Part shown: piece by piece, positions 17,688 through 26,222 of the stretch
Position numbering within the stretch: the first letter of the stretch is position 1
Layout: each line of letters opens with the position of its first letter
From: Pseudoclavibacter sp. CFCC 11306
GTDB lineage: Bacteria > Actinomycetota > Actinomycetes > Actinomycetales > Microbacteriaceae
Direction of reading: 5' to 3'
DNA length: 64,000 nt
NCBI RefSeq assembly: GCF_008831235.1
Contig: NZ_WBKF01000002.1
Span: forward strand, 310,001 to 374,000
Notes under the pieces: generated by a model
Told to the model about the DNA's origin: nothing
The model's input: only the letters and a program-made list of their open reading frames with translations
The model's database searches: none
Made by a program: the position numbers and the translations under genes

Positions 17688-18296
17688 ATGCTGATCACGT
17701 CCCGTTCTTCGAAGATGTCCAGCTTTCTTGCGACCGTTCTCGTCTCGGGCGGTCTGATCTTCTCATCCGTGGTGCCCGCACAGGCTCAGACTGCTGCCTC
17801 TGTGCCTGCTTCAGGGCCCTCGCAGCAGCTTGAGCCTTCTTTCGAACAGACTTGGAACGATCTTGACGCCGAGGCAGAGCGCCCCGTCGACGCAGCTGCT
17901 TCAGAGGCGACGACGGTGCTGACTGTCGGTGCGTCGGAGTCGGCAGCGCCTGCAGAAGCAGCGACTGGTGTGACCGACTTGGCACGTCAGTACCTGGGAG
18001 TTCCCTATGTCTGGGGTGGCACGACTCCGGCCGGGTTCGACTGCTCGGGCTTCACCAGTTGGGTCTATTCGCACAACGGCATCAGCCTGCCTCGCGTCTC
18101 GCAGGCGCAGATGAACGTCGGGCAGGCCGTCTCGCTCGAGAATGCGCAGCCCGGCGACCTCGTGTGGATGAACGGCGGCGGTCACGTAGGCATCTATTTG
18201 GGCGGCGGGCAGGTGATCCATGCACCGGCTCCCGGCGAGTCGGTGATGGTCAGCCCGGTCTCACGTTGGACGTCGATCGGGTTTCGCCATCTGTGA
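17688..18296 (+). CDS. Secreted NlpC/P60 (C40) peptidoglycan hydrolase 2
   Basis: A 202-aa exported cysteine peptidase. The signal peptide (FLATVLVSGGLIFSSVVPAQA) is followed by a shorter acidic linker than in the neighbouring paralogue, then the NlpC/P60 domain. Catalytic Cys119 lies in FDCSGFTSWV, and HVGIYLGG and HAPAPGE carry the histidines. The motif spacing and leader (MLxxxxSSK) match the gene at 16790, supporting tandem duplication with tRNA-Arg between the copies. Expected action is cleavage of peptidoglycan stem peptides in cell separation or wall turnover. Confidence 0.93.
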   Translation: MLITSRSSKMSSFLATVLVSGGLIFSSVVPAQAQTAASVPASGPSQQLEPSFEQTWNDLDAEAERPVDAAASEATTVLTVGASESAAPAEAATGVTDLARQYLGVPYVWGGTTPAGFDCSGFTSWVYSHNGISLPRVSQAQMNVGQAVSLENAQPGDLVWMNGGGHVGIYLGGGQVIHAPAPGESVMVSPVSRWTSIGFRHL

Positions 18297-18404
18297 GGTG
18301 TCCGTCTGAGCAAGCTGTCGAAGGCTCACCGGCGCTGGCGCCCAGCGGTCGGTGCTGACGCTAGGCTGGGAGAGGGAGTGCAATCGGATTTCGGAGGAGT
18401 TCGT

Positions 18405-21400
18405 GTGACTGCAGAATCAGATCAGCGCAGCGCCGCCTGGGCGGGGTGGCGCGATCGACTCACAGCAGTCGGCGAAAGTGCCCGCAGAGGCACCGAGCGC
18501 TCGGCGATCCTCGATCTCAGCACCGCGCATCCGGGCGGCATCGCCCGCCTCTTCAGCGGGCGAGTCACCCGACTCTCGACGCTCATTCGAGATGAGAAGG
18601 CGCGCGCCCGTTCGATGCGGGTCGCCCGGCAGATCGAGCACAAGGCGGCCGAACTGGCCGAAGACCGGGGCATCGACGCGGTGCACCTGCTCGCCGGCGA
18701 GATGCTCTGGCACGGCAGCAGAGGGCGCTCCGGACACCTGCCTCTGATTGTGCAGCCTGCAGCGATTCAGGCAGTGCCCGGCGACTTCGAGCTGCTCATC
18801 ACCGGTCGTTCTCTGATCAATCCCGAGGTCGTCTCGCTGCTCGAACGCCGCTTCTCTTCAGAGATCGACGTCGACGGCATCGTTGCGGCCGTGCATGACG
18901 AGAACGGCTTTCACCCGGATGAGGCGCTGCACCGTCTCGATCGCGAATTCCACTTCGTCGACGGCGTCGACTTCCAGGGGCGGCTCGTCATGGGAACCTA
19001 CAGCACCGCGGCGAGCGGTCTCTCGACGCGGGCTGCCACGCGCATCCACCCGATTCTCGATGCGGTCGCCGGCGTGCCCGGCGCGGCCGACGCGCTGCAG
19101 GAACGGGCCCGGCTCGTCACCGTGAACAGCGCGGACGAACGCTCTGCGCTGTCGGATGCGCTGATACTCGATGCGAGCGCCGAGCAGGAGCGCGTCGTCG
19201 CCCAGGCCAGCACCGGCACATCATTCGTGGTGCGCACAGTGCCGGGGTCAGGGGTTGCGCAGGCGGTGTCGAACATCTTGGCCACCCTGGTGCCGGTCGG
19301 GCGTCGGGTCGCAGTGGTCGCCTCGTCGCGCGCGACGCTGGATGCCGTGGCGACGAAGCTGGCATCGCGCGGGCTGGCCGGCATGGCGGTCACGGCGCAG
19401 CACCTGCGCCAGGACGTCGTGCACGCGATCTCGCGCAACGAGCGTGCACAGGCGCCCCAAGACCGCGAGGAGCGAGCTGGGGCCTACGCTCGCATCCGCG
19501 ATGCGCTGCTTGGCTACCGGCGCAGCCTGGGGCAGGTCAGTCAGACCTATGGCGTCTCGGTCGAGCAGGCGCTGAGCGAGCTGGCTCGTCTGTCGCTGCT
19601 GCCCGACCCGCCGCACACCAAGGTGCGTCTGCACTCGACCGTTCTCGAGTCGCTGGCCGTCGACCGCACCTCGGCAGCGGCTCTGCTGCGCAAGGCCGCT
19701 GACCTCGGCCAGTTCGACTTCGGGCCTGACGACTCGTCGTGGTACGGAGCCGAGTTCGACACCCCGCAAGACGCTGAGAACATCTATCTGCTCGCCAAAC
19801 GGCTGGCTGGCAATGATCTGCAGGTACTGGTCGAGAAGTCTCGGCGAGTGTTCCATGACGCCGGGCTGCGACGCCCCACGAATCTCACCGAGATCGGTGA
19901 GGGGCTCGCTCTGCTGCTGCGCGTGCGCAGCACCCTCGACCGTTTTCAGCCGGTGGTCTACGACCGGTCGCTCGAAGAGCTCATCATCGCGACGGCTCCG
20001 CGTCGCGAACAGGATATGCCGGTCGGCTCGCGCCGTCGCCTGCGTCAGCTGGCCAAGGAGTATCAGCGGCCGGGCGCTCACGTCAACGACGTGCACCAGG
20101 CGCTGCAGGAGATCCAGGAGGAGCGCATCCTCTGGGGGCAGCTGGTGGCCGATCACCGACCGCCCAACGTGCCGGTCGGCCTCGGCGATGTGAACATCAT
20201 GTACACCGCGCTGACCGCCGACCTGCAGGAGCTGCAGCGGCCGCTCGACCGTGAGCGCATCGGCGATCTGATGCGTGTGCCGGTCGAGCGGGTGCAGGAG
20301 GTGCTCGATTCCTTGTCGCGCGACGTCGGTGCGTTGGAGCATCTGCACGAGCGCGCCGAGCTGCTGGCCGCGCTCGAACGCGAGGGGCTCTCTGAACTCG
20401 TCGACGACTTCGCCCGACGGCATGTGACGACAGAGCACGCCGCTGACGAGCTCGAACTCGCATGGTGGCAGTCAGTGCTCGAACTGCTGCTCGAGCGCGA
20501 CGGTTCGCTGCTCAACGCCAACACGCAGGTGCTGGCGCGACTGGAGCGCGATTTCGTGCTCGAAGACCGCCGCGTGGTCGACGATCACGCCCAAGAGCTC
20601 GCAGCCACGCTCGCCAGCCGGTGGCGTGAGGCTATCGACCTGCACCCGGACGAGGCGGCCGAACTGCGGCAGCGTCTGCTCGACGACGCCGTCACACCGT
20701 CGACGCTCATGCAGCGTCTGCCGGTCGTCGGGCGGGCCGTCGCACCGGTCTGGCTGTTCTCGCCATACCAGTTCGGATCTGATGTGCCTGATCGAGCGCA
20801 TTTCGACACGGTGATTCTGCTCGATGCGGCGAGTATGGCGCTGTCTGAGGCGGTGCTGCCGATCGCACAGTCCGAGCAGGTCATCGCCATAGGCGACCCG
20901 GTGCTCGGCACGCCGAGCCGGTTCAGCATCGACCCGAACGACCCCGAGGTGGTGCCGATCACCGACGAGCCGTCGGCGTTCGCGGCGCTGCGGGGGCTGC
21001 TGCCTGAGTTCACTCTCGACTTCAGCTATCGATCCGGCGGCCGTGCCCTGGCGTCGCTGGTGAATCGTCGCTGGTACGACCTGCAGATTCGCGCGCTGCC
21101 CTCGGCCGCCGAGTTCGCCGGACAGTCAGCCTACGACGTCGTGCAGGTCGAGGCCCCCGGACGAGGCACGCCCGACCCCGACAGCGGCAACGTCGAGGCG
21201 CTGCCCGCAGAGGTGGCCAAGGTCGTCGATCTGGCCTTCGCCACAGCGGTCTGGCACCCGGACGACTCGCTCATGGTGGTGACGCCCAGCGAGGCCATGG
21301 CACAGCAGGTGCGTGCGGCGCTGCGCTCCGAGCTGGCTACGCGACAGGCGCTGCAGACGTTCTTCGACCCGCGGCAGCCAGAGCCGTTCTTAGTGCTCAC

Positions 21401-22025
21401 CGTCGCGCAGGCTGCGTCGCGCAGCCGCGATCGAGTGATCTTCGCGCTCGGATACGGTCGTACGCCGCACGGCCGGATGCTGTCGGCGTTCGGGGCGATC
21501 ACGCCAGACCCCAGCGGGATGCGCTGGCTGGGGGTGGCGCTCACCCGCGCCCGTCGTCATCTCACGCTGGTGGCAGCGCTGCAGCCGAGAGGCAATGAGC
21601 TGGAACGGCTGACCGGAGCCCCGCGTGTGCTCTTCGACCTGCTCGGCGGAGAGCGCGACCCTGCTCCAGAGCGCCGCTTCTTCTCAGCGCAGGCACTGCT
21701 CGTCGACCTCGGACGTCGGCTGCACCGCAAGGGGCTCAAAGTGAACGATCACTTCGACGACGATCTGGGGCTGGCGGTCGACGACGGCACCACCCAGATG
21801 ATCATCGAGACCGACTCCGACTACAACCGCGACACGCTTCGAGAGGTGCTGCGCCTGCACCCGACGCTGCTCACCAAGCTCGGCTGGAAGTTTCGCCGGG
21901 TGTACTCGTTCGAGCTCTTCGCGAACCCGCAGCGCATCGCCGACGAGATCGCGGCCGAGCTTGATCAGCATCGCGCTGCGGCCGAGCGACAGCAGCGCGA
22001 GTACGCGCGCAGAGGGCAGCAGTGA
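18405..22025 (+). CDS. SF1 helicase-like protein with degraded ATPase motifs and C-terminal nuclease-like domain
   Basis: A 1206-aa relative of the large AAA_11/AAA_12 (DUF4011-type) SF1 helicases. The family order can be traced: an N-terminal region, the motif I region (residues ~270-300), a long helical insertion, motif II, YRSGG, a strand with FALGYGRTPHGR, and motif VI-like VALTRARR. Motif I reads VPGSGVAQ where GTGKT/S is expected, and motif II reads LLDAAS where DEAS is expected, so the catalytic Lys and Glu are missing. A PD-(D/E)XK/Vsr-like C-terminus follows (GLAVDDG..IIETDSDYN), also altered. GTG 18405 is chosen because GGAGGAG lies five bases upstream. Function unknown; it may be a non-catalytic DNA-binding protein. 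Confidence 0.75.
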   Translation: MTAESDQRSAAWAGWRDRLTAVGESARRGTERSAILDLSTAHPGGIARLFSGRVTRLSTLIRDEKARARSMRVARQIEHKAAELAEDRGIDAVHLLAGEMLWHGSRGRSGHLPLIVQPAAIQAVPGDFELLITGRSLINPEVVSLLERRFSSEIDVDGIVAAVHDENGFHPDEALHRLDREFHFVDGVDFQGRLVMGTYSTAASGLSTRAATRIHPILDAVAGVPGAADALQERARLVTVNSADERSALSDALILDASAEQERVVAQASTGTSFVVRTVPGSGVAQAVSNILATLVPVGRRVAVVASSRATLDAVATKLASRGLAGMAVTAQHLRQDVVHAISRNERAQAPQDREERAGAYARIRDALLGYRRSLGQVSQTYGVSVEQALSELARLSLLPDPPHTKVRLHSTVLESLAVDRTSAAALLRKAADLGQFDFGPDDSSWYGAEFDTPQDAENIYLLAKRLAGNDLQVLVEKSRRVFHDAGLRRPTNLTEIGEGLALLLRVRSTLDRFQPVVYDRSLEELIIATAPRREQDMPVGSRRRLRQLAKEYQRPGAHVNDVHQALQEIQEERILWGQLVADHRPPNVPVGLGDVNIMYTALTADLQELQRPLDRERIGDLMRVPVERVQEVLDSLSRDVGALEHLHERAELLAALEREGLSELVDDFARRHVTTEHAADELELAWWQSVLELLLERDGSLLNANTQVLARLERDFVLEDRRVVDDHAQELAATLASRWREAIDLHPDEAAELRQRLLDDAVTPSTLMQRLPVVGRAVAPVWLFSPYQFGSDVPDRAHFDTVILLDAASMALSEAVLPIAQSEQVIAIGDPVLGTPSRFSIDPNDPEVVPITDEPSAFAALRGLLPEFTLDFSYRSGGRALASLVNRRWYDLQIRALPSAAEFAGQSAYDVVQVEAPGRGTPDPDSGNVEALPAEVAKVVDLAFATAVWHPDDSLMVVTPSEAMAQQVRAALRSELATRQALQTFFDPRQPEPFLVLTVAQAASRSRDRVIFALGYGRTPHGRMLSAFGAITPDPSGMRWLGVALTRARRHLTLVAALQPRGNELERLTGAPRVLFDLLGGERDPAPERRFFSAQALLVDLGRRLHRKGLKVNDHFDDDLGLAVDDGTTQMIIETDSDYNRDTLREVLRLHPTLLTKLGWKFRRVYSFELFANPQRIADEIAAELDQHRAAAERQQREYARRGQQ

Positions 22026-22234
22026 CCGAACGCATCCGTCGCATCGGCAGTCGGCGCGTGGTCTACGGCACGGTGCCCGACGAACACGACGTGCAGGCCG
22101 AACGTGCGCTGACCCGGCGTGATCAGACCCTAGCGGCGGACGAATCCGCTGAGCAGGGGGAGTGGGGCGATCACACGGCCGAAGCCGAAGAGGACCGCTG
22201 GCTCAAAGCTCAGCGGCCTCCGCACTGGGGCTGA
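22022..22234 (+). CDS. Small conserved hypothetical protein
   Basis: A 70-aa charged protein beginning TERIRRIGSRRVVYGTVPDEHD and ending DRWLKAQRPPHWG. Its GTG overlaps the stop of the 1206-aa helicase-like gene (GTGA), so the two are translationally coupled. Small proteins with an ERWLKEQRPPHWG-type end occur after this helicase-like gene in other actinobacteria, by recollection. No domain or catalytic motif is recognisable; a partner of the helicase-like protein is plausible. Confidence 0.7.
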   Translation: MTERIRRIGSRRVVYGTVPDEHDVQAERALTRRDQTLAADESAEQGEWGDHTAEAEEDRWLKAQRPPHWG

Positions 22235-22271
22235 GCCGGCGAGATCAGCGCCTGCCGCTCAGCAGACAGAG

Positions 22272-22315
22272 AGAACCCCGCTGCCACGCCGATGCGGCGG
22301 TGGCAGCGGGGTTCT
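22272..22315. terminator. Bidirectional terminator between helicase-like operon and mscL
   Basis: AGAACCCCGCTGCCA pairs perfectly (15 bp) with TGGCAGCGGGGTTCT between convergent genes. Confidence 0.85.
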
Positions 22316-22377
22316 GCCATGAGACACGGTTCAGCCGGGCCACCCAGCGGAAAAGCGGAAGGGCGCCCGACCACCGG

Positions 22378-22815
22378 TCATTTCTGCGCGTGAGCGCCGG
22401 AACCGGTGGTGCCGTTCTGCGCCTGCAGAGCCTCCTGAATCTCTTTGAGCACATCGAGCTCGGTGCGGGGGTCTTCCGGCGCCTCGGGCTTCTTGGCGCT
22501 GTGCTTGACCTGGTACTCGCGCAGCTTGTTGAACGGCAGCACGATGCAGAAGTACAGGGCCAGCGCGATCAGCAGGAAGTTCACGATGGCAGTGATCACT
22601 GCGCCGATCGAGAAGTCAGCACCGTTGATGGTGAAGTTGCCGACTGAGTCGAAGTTGGGCTTGCCGAAGATCGCCGCGACCAGCGGCATGATGAGCTTCT
22701 CGACCAGTGCGTTGACCAGTCCGGTGAAAGCCGAGCCGATGACCACACCGACGGCCAGCTCGATCGCGTTGCCTTTTGAGATGAAGTCTCGGAATCCGGC
22801 GAAGACCTGTTTCAT
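22378..22815 (-). CDS. mscL: Large-conductance mechanosensitive channel
   Basis: A 145-aa pentameric channel subunit that opens under membrane tension to release solutes on hypo-osmotic shock. It has the N-terminal amphipathic helix FRDFISKGNAIELAVGVVIG (S1 plus TM1), a periplasmic loop with NFTINGADFSIG, TM2 (ITAIVNFLLIALALYF) and a charged C-terminal helix. ATG 22815 is chosen because AGGAG lies seven bases upstream. mscL next to 5-FTHF cyclo-ligase and galU is the conserved actinobacterial order. Confidence 0.96.
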   Translation of the reverse strand: MKQVFAGFRDFISKGNAIELAVGVVIGSAFTGLVNALVEKLIMPLVAAIFGKPNFDSVGNFTINGADFSIGAVITAIVNFLLIALALYFCIVLPFNKLREYQVKHSAKKPEAPEDPRTELDVLKEIQEALQAQNGTTGSGAHAQK

Positions 22816-22907
22816 TGCGTTTGCTCCTGAATCATGTGATTGCACGCATGGCGCGTCGAGGGGCGCCCCCGTGCGCCTATGCAGCGTCTGTGGAACGCCG
22901 CCGCTCT

Positions 22908-23543
22908 CTACTGTATATGCGTCGGCGGCGTCACGGCGAGGATTCGCCGATCGGTGACGATCCAGTCGACCGGTCGGTCGTGCGCCTCGATCGGCAGATC
23001 GGCGATCACCTCCTCATCGAAGACGGCAGCGACCACGTGGGCGGTGAGCGCCCGGTCGGCCAGCGTGCGGTCGTAGAAGCCGCCGCCCTGTCCGAGTCGT
23101 GCCCCGGTGCCCGACGCCGCCAGCGCGGGAACGACGATGACCGACGCTTCACGCAATGCTCCCTCGGGCAGCGCCGCAGCATCCACTTCGGGCACGCCGA
23201 AGCCGCTGTCACGCTCGCCCGCCCCCGCGGCATCGGCCCAGTCCAGCCCGCCGTCGACCCGTACCTGTGGCAGCAGAACACGATGCCCGGCCTCTTGCGC
23301 GGCCGTGATGAACCCGCGTGTCTGCGGTTCGCTTCGAGCGGCCAGGTAGCAGGCGACGGTTGCCGGAACGCTACTGGTCAGCTGGCTGAGCAGGCGCAGC
23401 AGATTCGGGGTGAGGTCTCGCGTCGGTGATGGCGACCGGCGTCTCGCTGCACGGATGCGCTGGCGCAGCTCGGCCTTGCGGGCTGCCGAGGTCTCTGCCG
23501 CAGCGGTGCCCGGCGACGTCTCTGGAATCGGATCAACGGCCAT
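22908..23543 (-). CDS. 5-formyltetrahydrofolate cyclo-ligase
   Basis: ATP-dependent enzyme of 211 aa converting 5-formyl-THF to 5,10-methenyl-THF in one-carbon metabolism. Family motifs are an Arg/Ala-rich first helix (KAELRQRIRAARR), YLAARSEPQT, the substrate loop, and the ATP-site GARLGQGGGFYDR, followed by VFDEEVIADLP. ATG 23543 is chosen over the longer frame because TAGACT lies seven bases upstream (leaderless). It diverges from galU with only 52 bases between starts. Confidence 0.93.
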   Translation of the reverse strand: MAVDPIPETSPGTAAAETSAARKAELRQRIRAARRRSPSPTRDLTPNLLRLLSQLTSSVPATVACYLAARSEPQTRGFITAAQEAGHRVLLPQVRVDGGLDWADAAGAGERDSGFGVPEVDAAALPEGALREASVIVVPALAASGTGARLGQGGGFYDRTLADRALTAHVVAAVFDEEVIADLPIEAHDRPVDWIVTDRRILAVTPPTHIQ

Positions 23544-23550
23544 CGGCACG

Positions 23551-23556
23551 AGTCTA
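23551..23556 (-). promoter_or_regulatory. Leaderless -10 element of 5-FTHF cyclo-ligase
   Basis: TAGACT on the minus strand, seven bases before ATG 23543. It is back-to-back with the galU promoter. Confidence 0.55.
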
Positions 23557-23582
23557 AACCCGTGAGCGCGCACGGGTGCCGG

Positions 23583-23588
23583 TATGCT
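23583..23588 (+). promoter_or_regulatory. Leaderless -10 element of galU
   Basis: TATGCT followed by AAGGCGC and ATG 23596. The in-frame ATG at 23584 lies inside this element and is therefore unlikely to be the start. Confidence 0.55.
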
Positions 23589-23595
23589 AAGGCGC

Positions 23596-24513
23596 ATGAC
23601 TGCAGAGAATCAGGGTGGGACACAACAGCGTCGTGCGGTGAAGGCGGTGGTGCCGGTTGCGGGTTTGGGGACGCGTTTTTTGCCGGCGACGAAGGCGGTG
23701 CCGAAGGAGATGCTGCCGGTGGTTGATCGTCCGGCGATTCAGTATGTGTTGGAGGAGGCTTCGGGTGCGGGGCTTTCTGATGTGTTGTTGGTGACGGGGT
23801 CGGGCAAGGGTGCGATCGAGGATCATTTTGATGCGGCGCCGTATTTGGAGTCTCGTTTGGCTGCTGATGGCAAGGATGCTTTGTTGGCGTCGGTGCGTGA
23901 GGCGACTGGTGTGGCTGATGTGCATTCGGTGCGTCAGGGTGTGCCGCGTGGTTTGGGGCATGCGGTGTTGTGTGGGCGTGAGCATGTGGGGGATGAGCCG
24001 TTCGCGGTGTTGTTGGGTGATGACCTGATTGATGCTGATGAGGATTTGCTGAGCCGGATGTTGGATGTGCAGGCGGCGCGGGGGGCGTCGGTGGTGGCGT
24101 TGTTGGAGGTGCCGGCTGATCGTACGCATTTGTATGGTGTGGCCGAGGTTGAGGCGACGGGTGAGGATGGTGTGGTGCGGATCACGGGTCTGGTGGAGAA
24201 GCCGGAGCCGGGGACGTCGCCGTCGAATCTTGCGGTGATCGGTCGGTATGTGTTGCAGCCGGGGGTGTTCGATGTGTTGGCGCGCACGGCTCCGGGTCGG
24301 GGTAATGAGATTCAGTTGACGGATGCGTTGGAGACGTTGGCGGCGGATGAGTCGATTGCCGGCCCGGTGTTGGGTGTGGTGTTCCGTGGTCGTCGTTTCG
24401 ATACGGGTGACAAGCTTGAGTACCTGAAGACCGTGGTCACTCTGGCCAGCGAGCGCGACGATCTCGGGCCCGCATTCCGCACCTGGCTCAACGACTTCAG
24501 CAAGACGCTGTGA
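23596..24513 (+). CDS. galU: UTP-glucose-1-phosphate uridylyltransferase (mosaic codon use)
   Basis: A 305-aa nucleotidyltransferase making UDP-glucose for envelope glycans. It has the NTP site VPVAGLGTRFLPATKAVPKEMLP, VDRPAIQYVLEEA, and LGDDLIDA. From about 23640 to 24410 codon choice is unlike any neighbour: TTG is the main Leu codon, and GAT, CGT, GGT, GTG, GCG and ACG replace C-ending codons. The last ~35 codons (from GAGTACCTGAAGACC) return abruptly to normal GC-ending usage. This points to recombination with a foreign galU or unusual selection on the coding strand. The stop overlaps the next gene's GTG by four bases. Confidence 0.96.
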   Translation: MTAENQGGTQQRRAVKAVVPVAGLGTRFLPATKAVPKEMLPVVDRPAIQYVLEEASGAGLSDVLLVTGSGKGAIEDHFDAAPYLESRLAADGKDALLASVREATGVADVHSVRQGVPRGLGHAVLCGREHVGDEPFAVLLGDDLIDADEDLLSRMLDVQAARGASVVALLEVPADRTHLYGVAEVEATGEDGVVRITGLVEKPEPGTSPSNLAVIGRYVLQPGVFDVLARTAPGRGNEIQLTDALETLAADESIAGPVLGVVFRGRRFDTGDKLEYLKTVVTLASERDDLGPAFRTWLNDFSKTL

Positions 24514-25163
24514 ATCTGCCGCTGCATCGGTGCGTCTGGGGAGAGGTCGCCATTCGCCCGGTGCGGCAGCGTGACTGGCGGGCGCTCGACGCCGAGCTGA
24601 GAGCCGGCCGGGCCTGGCTGCAGCAGTGGGAGGCCACGCTGCCCGGTCAGCCGGCGGGAATGCCGGACACCCGACGCCAGGTGCGATCGATGATCGTCAG
24701 CATGCGCGAGGGTCTCTCGATCACCTGCGTGATCGAATGGCACGGCGAGATCGTCGGTCAGATCAGCGTGGCGCAGATCGCCTGGGGGGCGATGAACTCG
24801 TGCTCGATCGGCTATTGGGTCGCCGAGCGTGTGGCCGGTCGCGGCATCGCCCCGACGGCGACGGCCCTGATCTGCGATCTGCTGTTTCGAGAGTGGGGCA
24901 TGCATCGGATCGAGATCTGTATGCTGCCCGAGAATGCGGCTTCCCGCCGGGTGCCCGAGAAACTCGGCTTTCGCCCCGAGGGGCTGCGCCGTGGCTACAT
25001 CCACATCGGTGATCGTTGGCGCGATCACTTGGTGTTCGCGCTGTTGGCCGAGGAAGCTCCTCGTGACGGCCTGGTCGCGCACCTCGCGGCCGACGGCGGA
25101 TGCTCGCCACACCGTGGCGAATCATCGCTAAACGACCCTGCCGAACGTAGGTTAATGCCATGA
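24510..25163 (+). CDS. GNAT acetyltransferase, RimJ/RimL type
   Basis: A 217-aa GNAT enzyme in the position of rimJ downstream of galU in actinobacteria. The N-terminus IRPVRQRDWRALDAELRAGRAWL and the acetyl-CoA region YWVAERVAGRGIAPTATALICDLLF (altered R/Q-x-x-G-x-G/A loop VAGRGIA) match the RimJ/RimL branch. The branch acetylates N-termini or small molecules; the substrate here is unknown. GTG 24510 overlaps the galU stop, and the end overlaps the next start (ATGA), so galU, this gene and the next are tightly coupled. Confidence 0.88.
   Translation: MNLPLHRCVWGEVAIRPVRQRDWRALDAELRAGRAWLQQWEATLPGQPAGMPDTRRQVRSMIVSMREGLSITCVIEWHGEIVGQISVAQIAWGAMNSCSIGYWVAERVAGRGIAPTATALICDLLFREWGMHRIEICMLPENAASRRVPEKLGFRPEGLRRGYIHIGDRWRDHLVFALLAEEAPRDGLVAHLAADGGCSPHRGESSLNDPAERRLMP
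25148..25153 (+). promoter_or_regulatory. Leaderless -10 element of the SepX/GlpR-like gene
   Basis: TAGGTT followed by six bases and ATG 25160, inside the end of the rimJ-like gene. It could give independent expression in addition to coupling. Confidence 0.45.
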
Positions 25164-26176
25164 GCGGACTTCTCGGGCAGATCGGCGGCGCCATGCTGGT
25201 GCTCTGCATCGTGGGGCTGTGGCTCGCCGTGCTCACTCCAAGCTGGATCGAGCGACGCAATCTGCGCACCACCGCGCGCAACGCCACGCGTGTGCAGCGT
25301 GCCGTCAACGTCATCGCTCGCAATCAGGAACTCCCAGACGAATACGAAGAAGAAGTGAGCGCCCGCCGCGCAGCGGTGCTCGCGAGAGAGGCACGCCGAA
25401 TGGAACGTGAGAGACAGCGTGCCCAGCGTAGCGAAGCCCGCCGCGAAGCCGGTCTGCCGCCGAAGCTGCAGGCTGCCGTGCGCGGGCAGCGAGTCGGCTC
25501 GACACTGAGCCTGATCGCTCTCGGCCTGGTCATCATCGGGGCGCTGCAGGTCACAAATCGTGCGAGCGGGTGGCTCTGGCTCGGCTGCGGCCTGGTCGTC
25601 GGTGTGCTGGGGCTGGCCATGCGGGCGCGGGCGACTCGAGTCGTGCGTCATCAGCGTCGTCGGCTCGCGACCGAGCAGACTGCGCAGCAGGTTCCCGCGC
25701 AGCAGACTCCGGTCTATGACGTTGCTGACGATCTCGACGCCGAAGCCCGGCGTCAGGCAGCTGCAGAGGATGTTCGGACGGATCACACCTGGACCCCGAA
25801 CCCGCTGCCGAAGCCGCTGGGCGTCACCCGCGACGAAGTCGTCGCGGCAGCCCTCGCCGAGGCAGCGCGCATCGGTGACGACTCGGTTCCCGGTCTTCGG
25901 CCCGCGGCGCCGAACCGCGCTGCAGACGAGGAGCAGGCAGACGTGCGCCAGCTCCCGATCGTGACTCCGCAGGCGGACGCCGTGGGCGCATCCGCCGCAG
26001 AGGCAGCGCACAGCCGGGACGCGCAGCCAGCCGCAGAGGCGGTCGCCGAAGAGATCGAGGCATCGCTCGGCGAGCACGACGAATACGACTGGATCGACGA
26101 TCGTGCCGGGGTCGACGCGAGCTTCGACTCGGGGCGCCTCGACGACATTCTGAATCGGCGCCGCAACGTTGGATGA
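25160..26176 (+). CDS. sepX: SepX/GlpR-like membrane protein (cell division)
   Basis: A 338-aa protein with an N-terminal membrane segment (residues ~4-24, ending LTPSWIERRNLR) and a charged coiled region (~55-95). A pair of membrane segments (~112-150) and a long acidic cytoplasmic tail follow. Topology and position after galU and rimJ match M. tuberculosis Rv0996 and the SepX/GLPR proteins, which take part in FtsZ-dependent division in Streptomyces and Corynebacterium. The moeA-like glp gene normally found between galU and rimJ in relatives is absent here. The assignment rests on synteny and topology; no catalytic motif is expected. Confidence 0.6.
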   Translation: MSGLLGQIGGAMLVLCIVGLWLAVLTPSWIERRNLRTTARNATRVQRAVNVIARNQELPDEYEEEVSARRAAVLAREARRMERERQRAQRSEARREAGLPPKLQAAVRGQRVGSTLSLIALGLVIIGALQVTNRASGWLWLGCGLVVGVLGLAMRARATRVVRHQRRRLATEQTAQQVPAQQTPVYDVADDLDAEARRQAAAEDVRTDHTWTPNPLPKPLGVTRDEVVAAALAEAARIGDDSVPGLRPAAPNRAADEEQADVRQLPIVTPQADAVGASAAEAAHSRDAQPAAEAVAEEIEASLGEHDEYDWIDDRAGVDASFDSGRLDDILNRRRNVG

Positions 26177-26222
26177 GCAGCAGCTCGTCGTCTGAGCGTC
26201 AGAGTGATTTGTCCTGCTCATA

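Noticed and set aside
23587-24129. Antisense 180-aa frame rich in His, Arg and Gln within galU
   Set aside because: It exists only because of the unusual codon choice of galU; the composition is implausible and no ribosome binding site is present.
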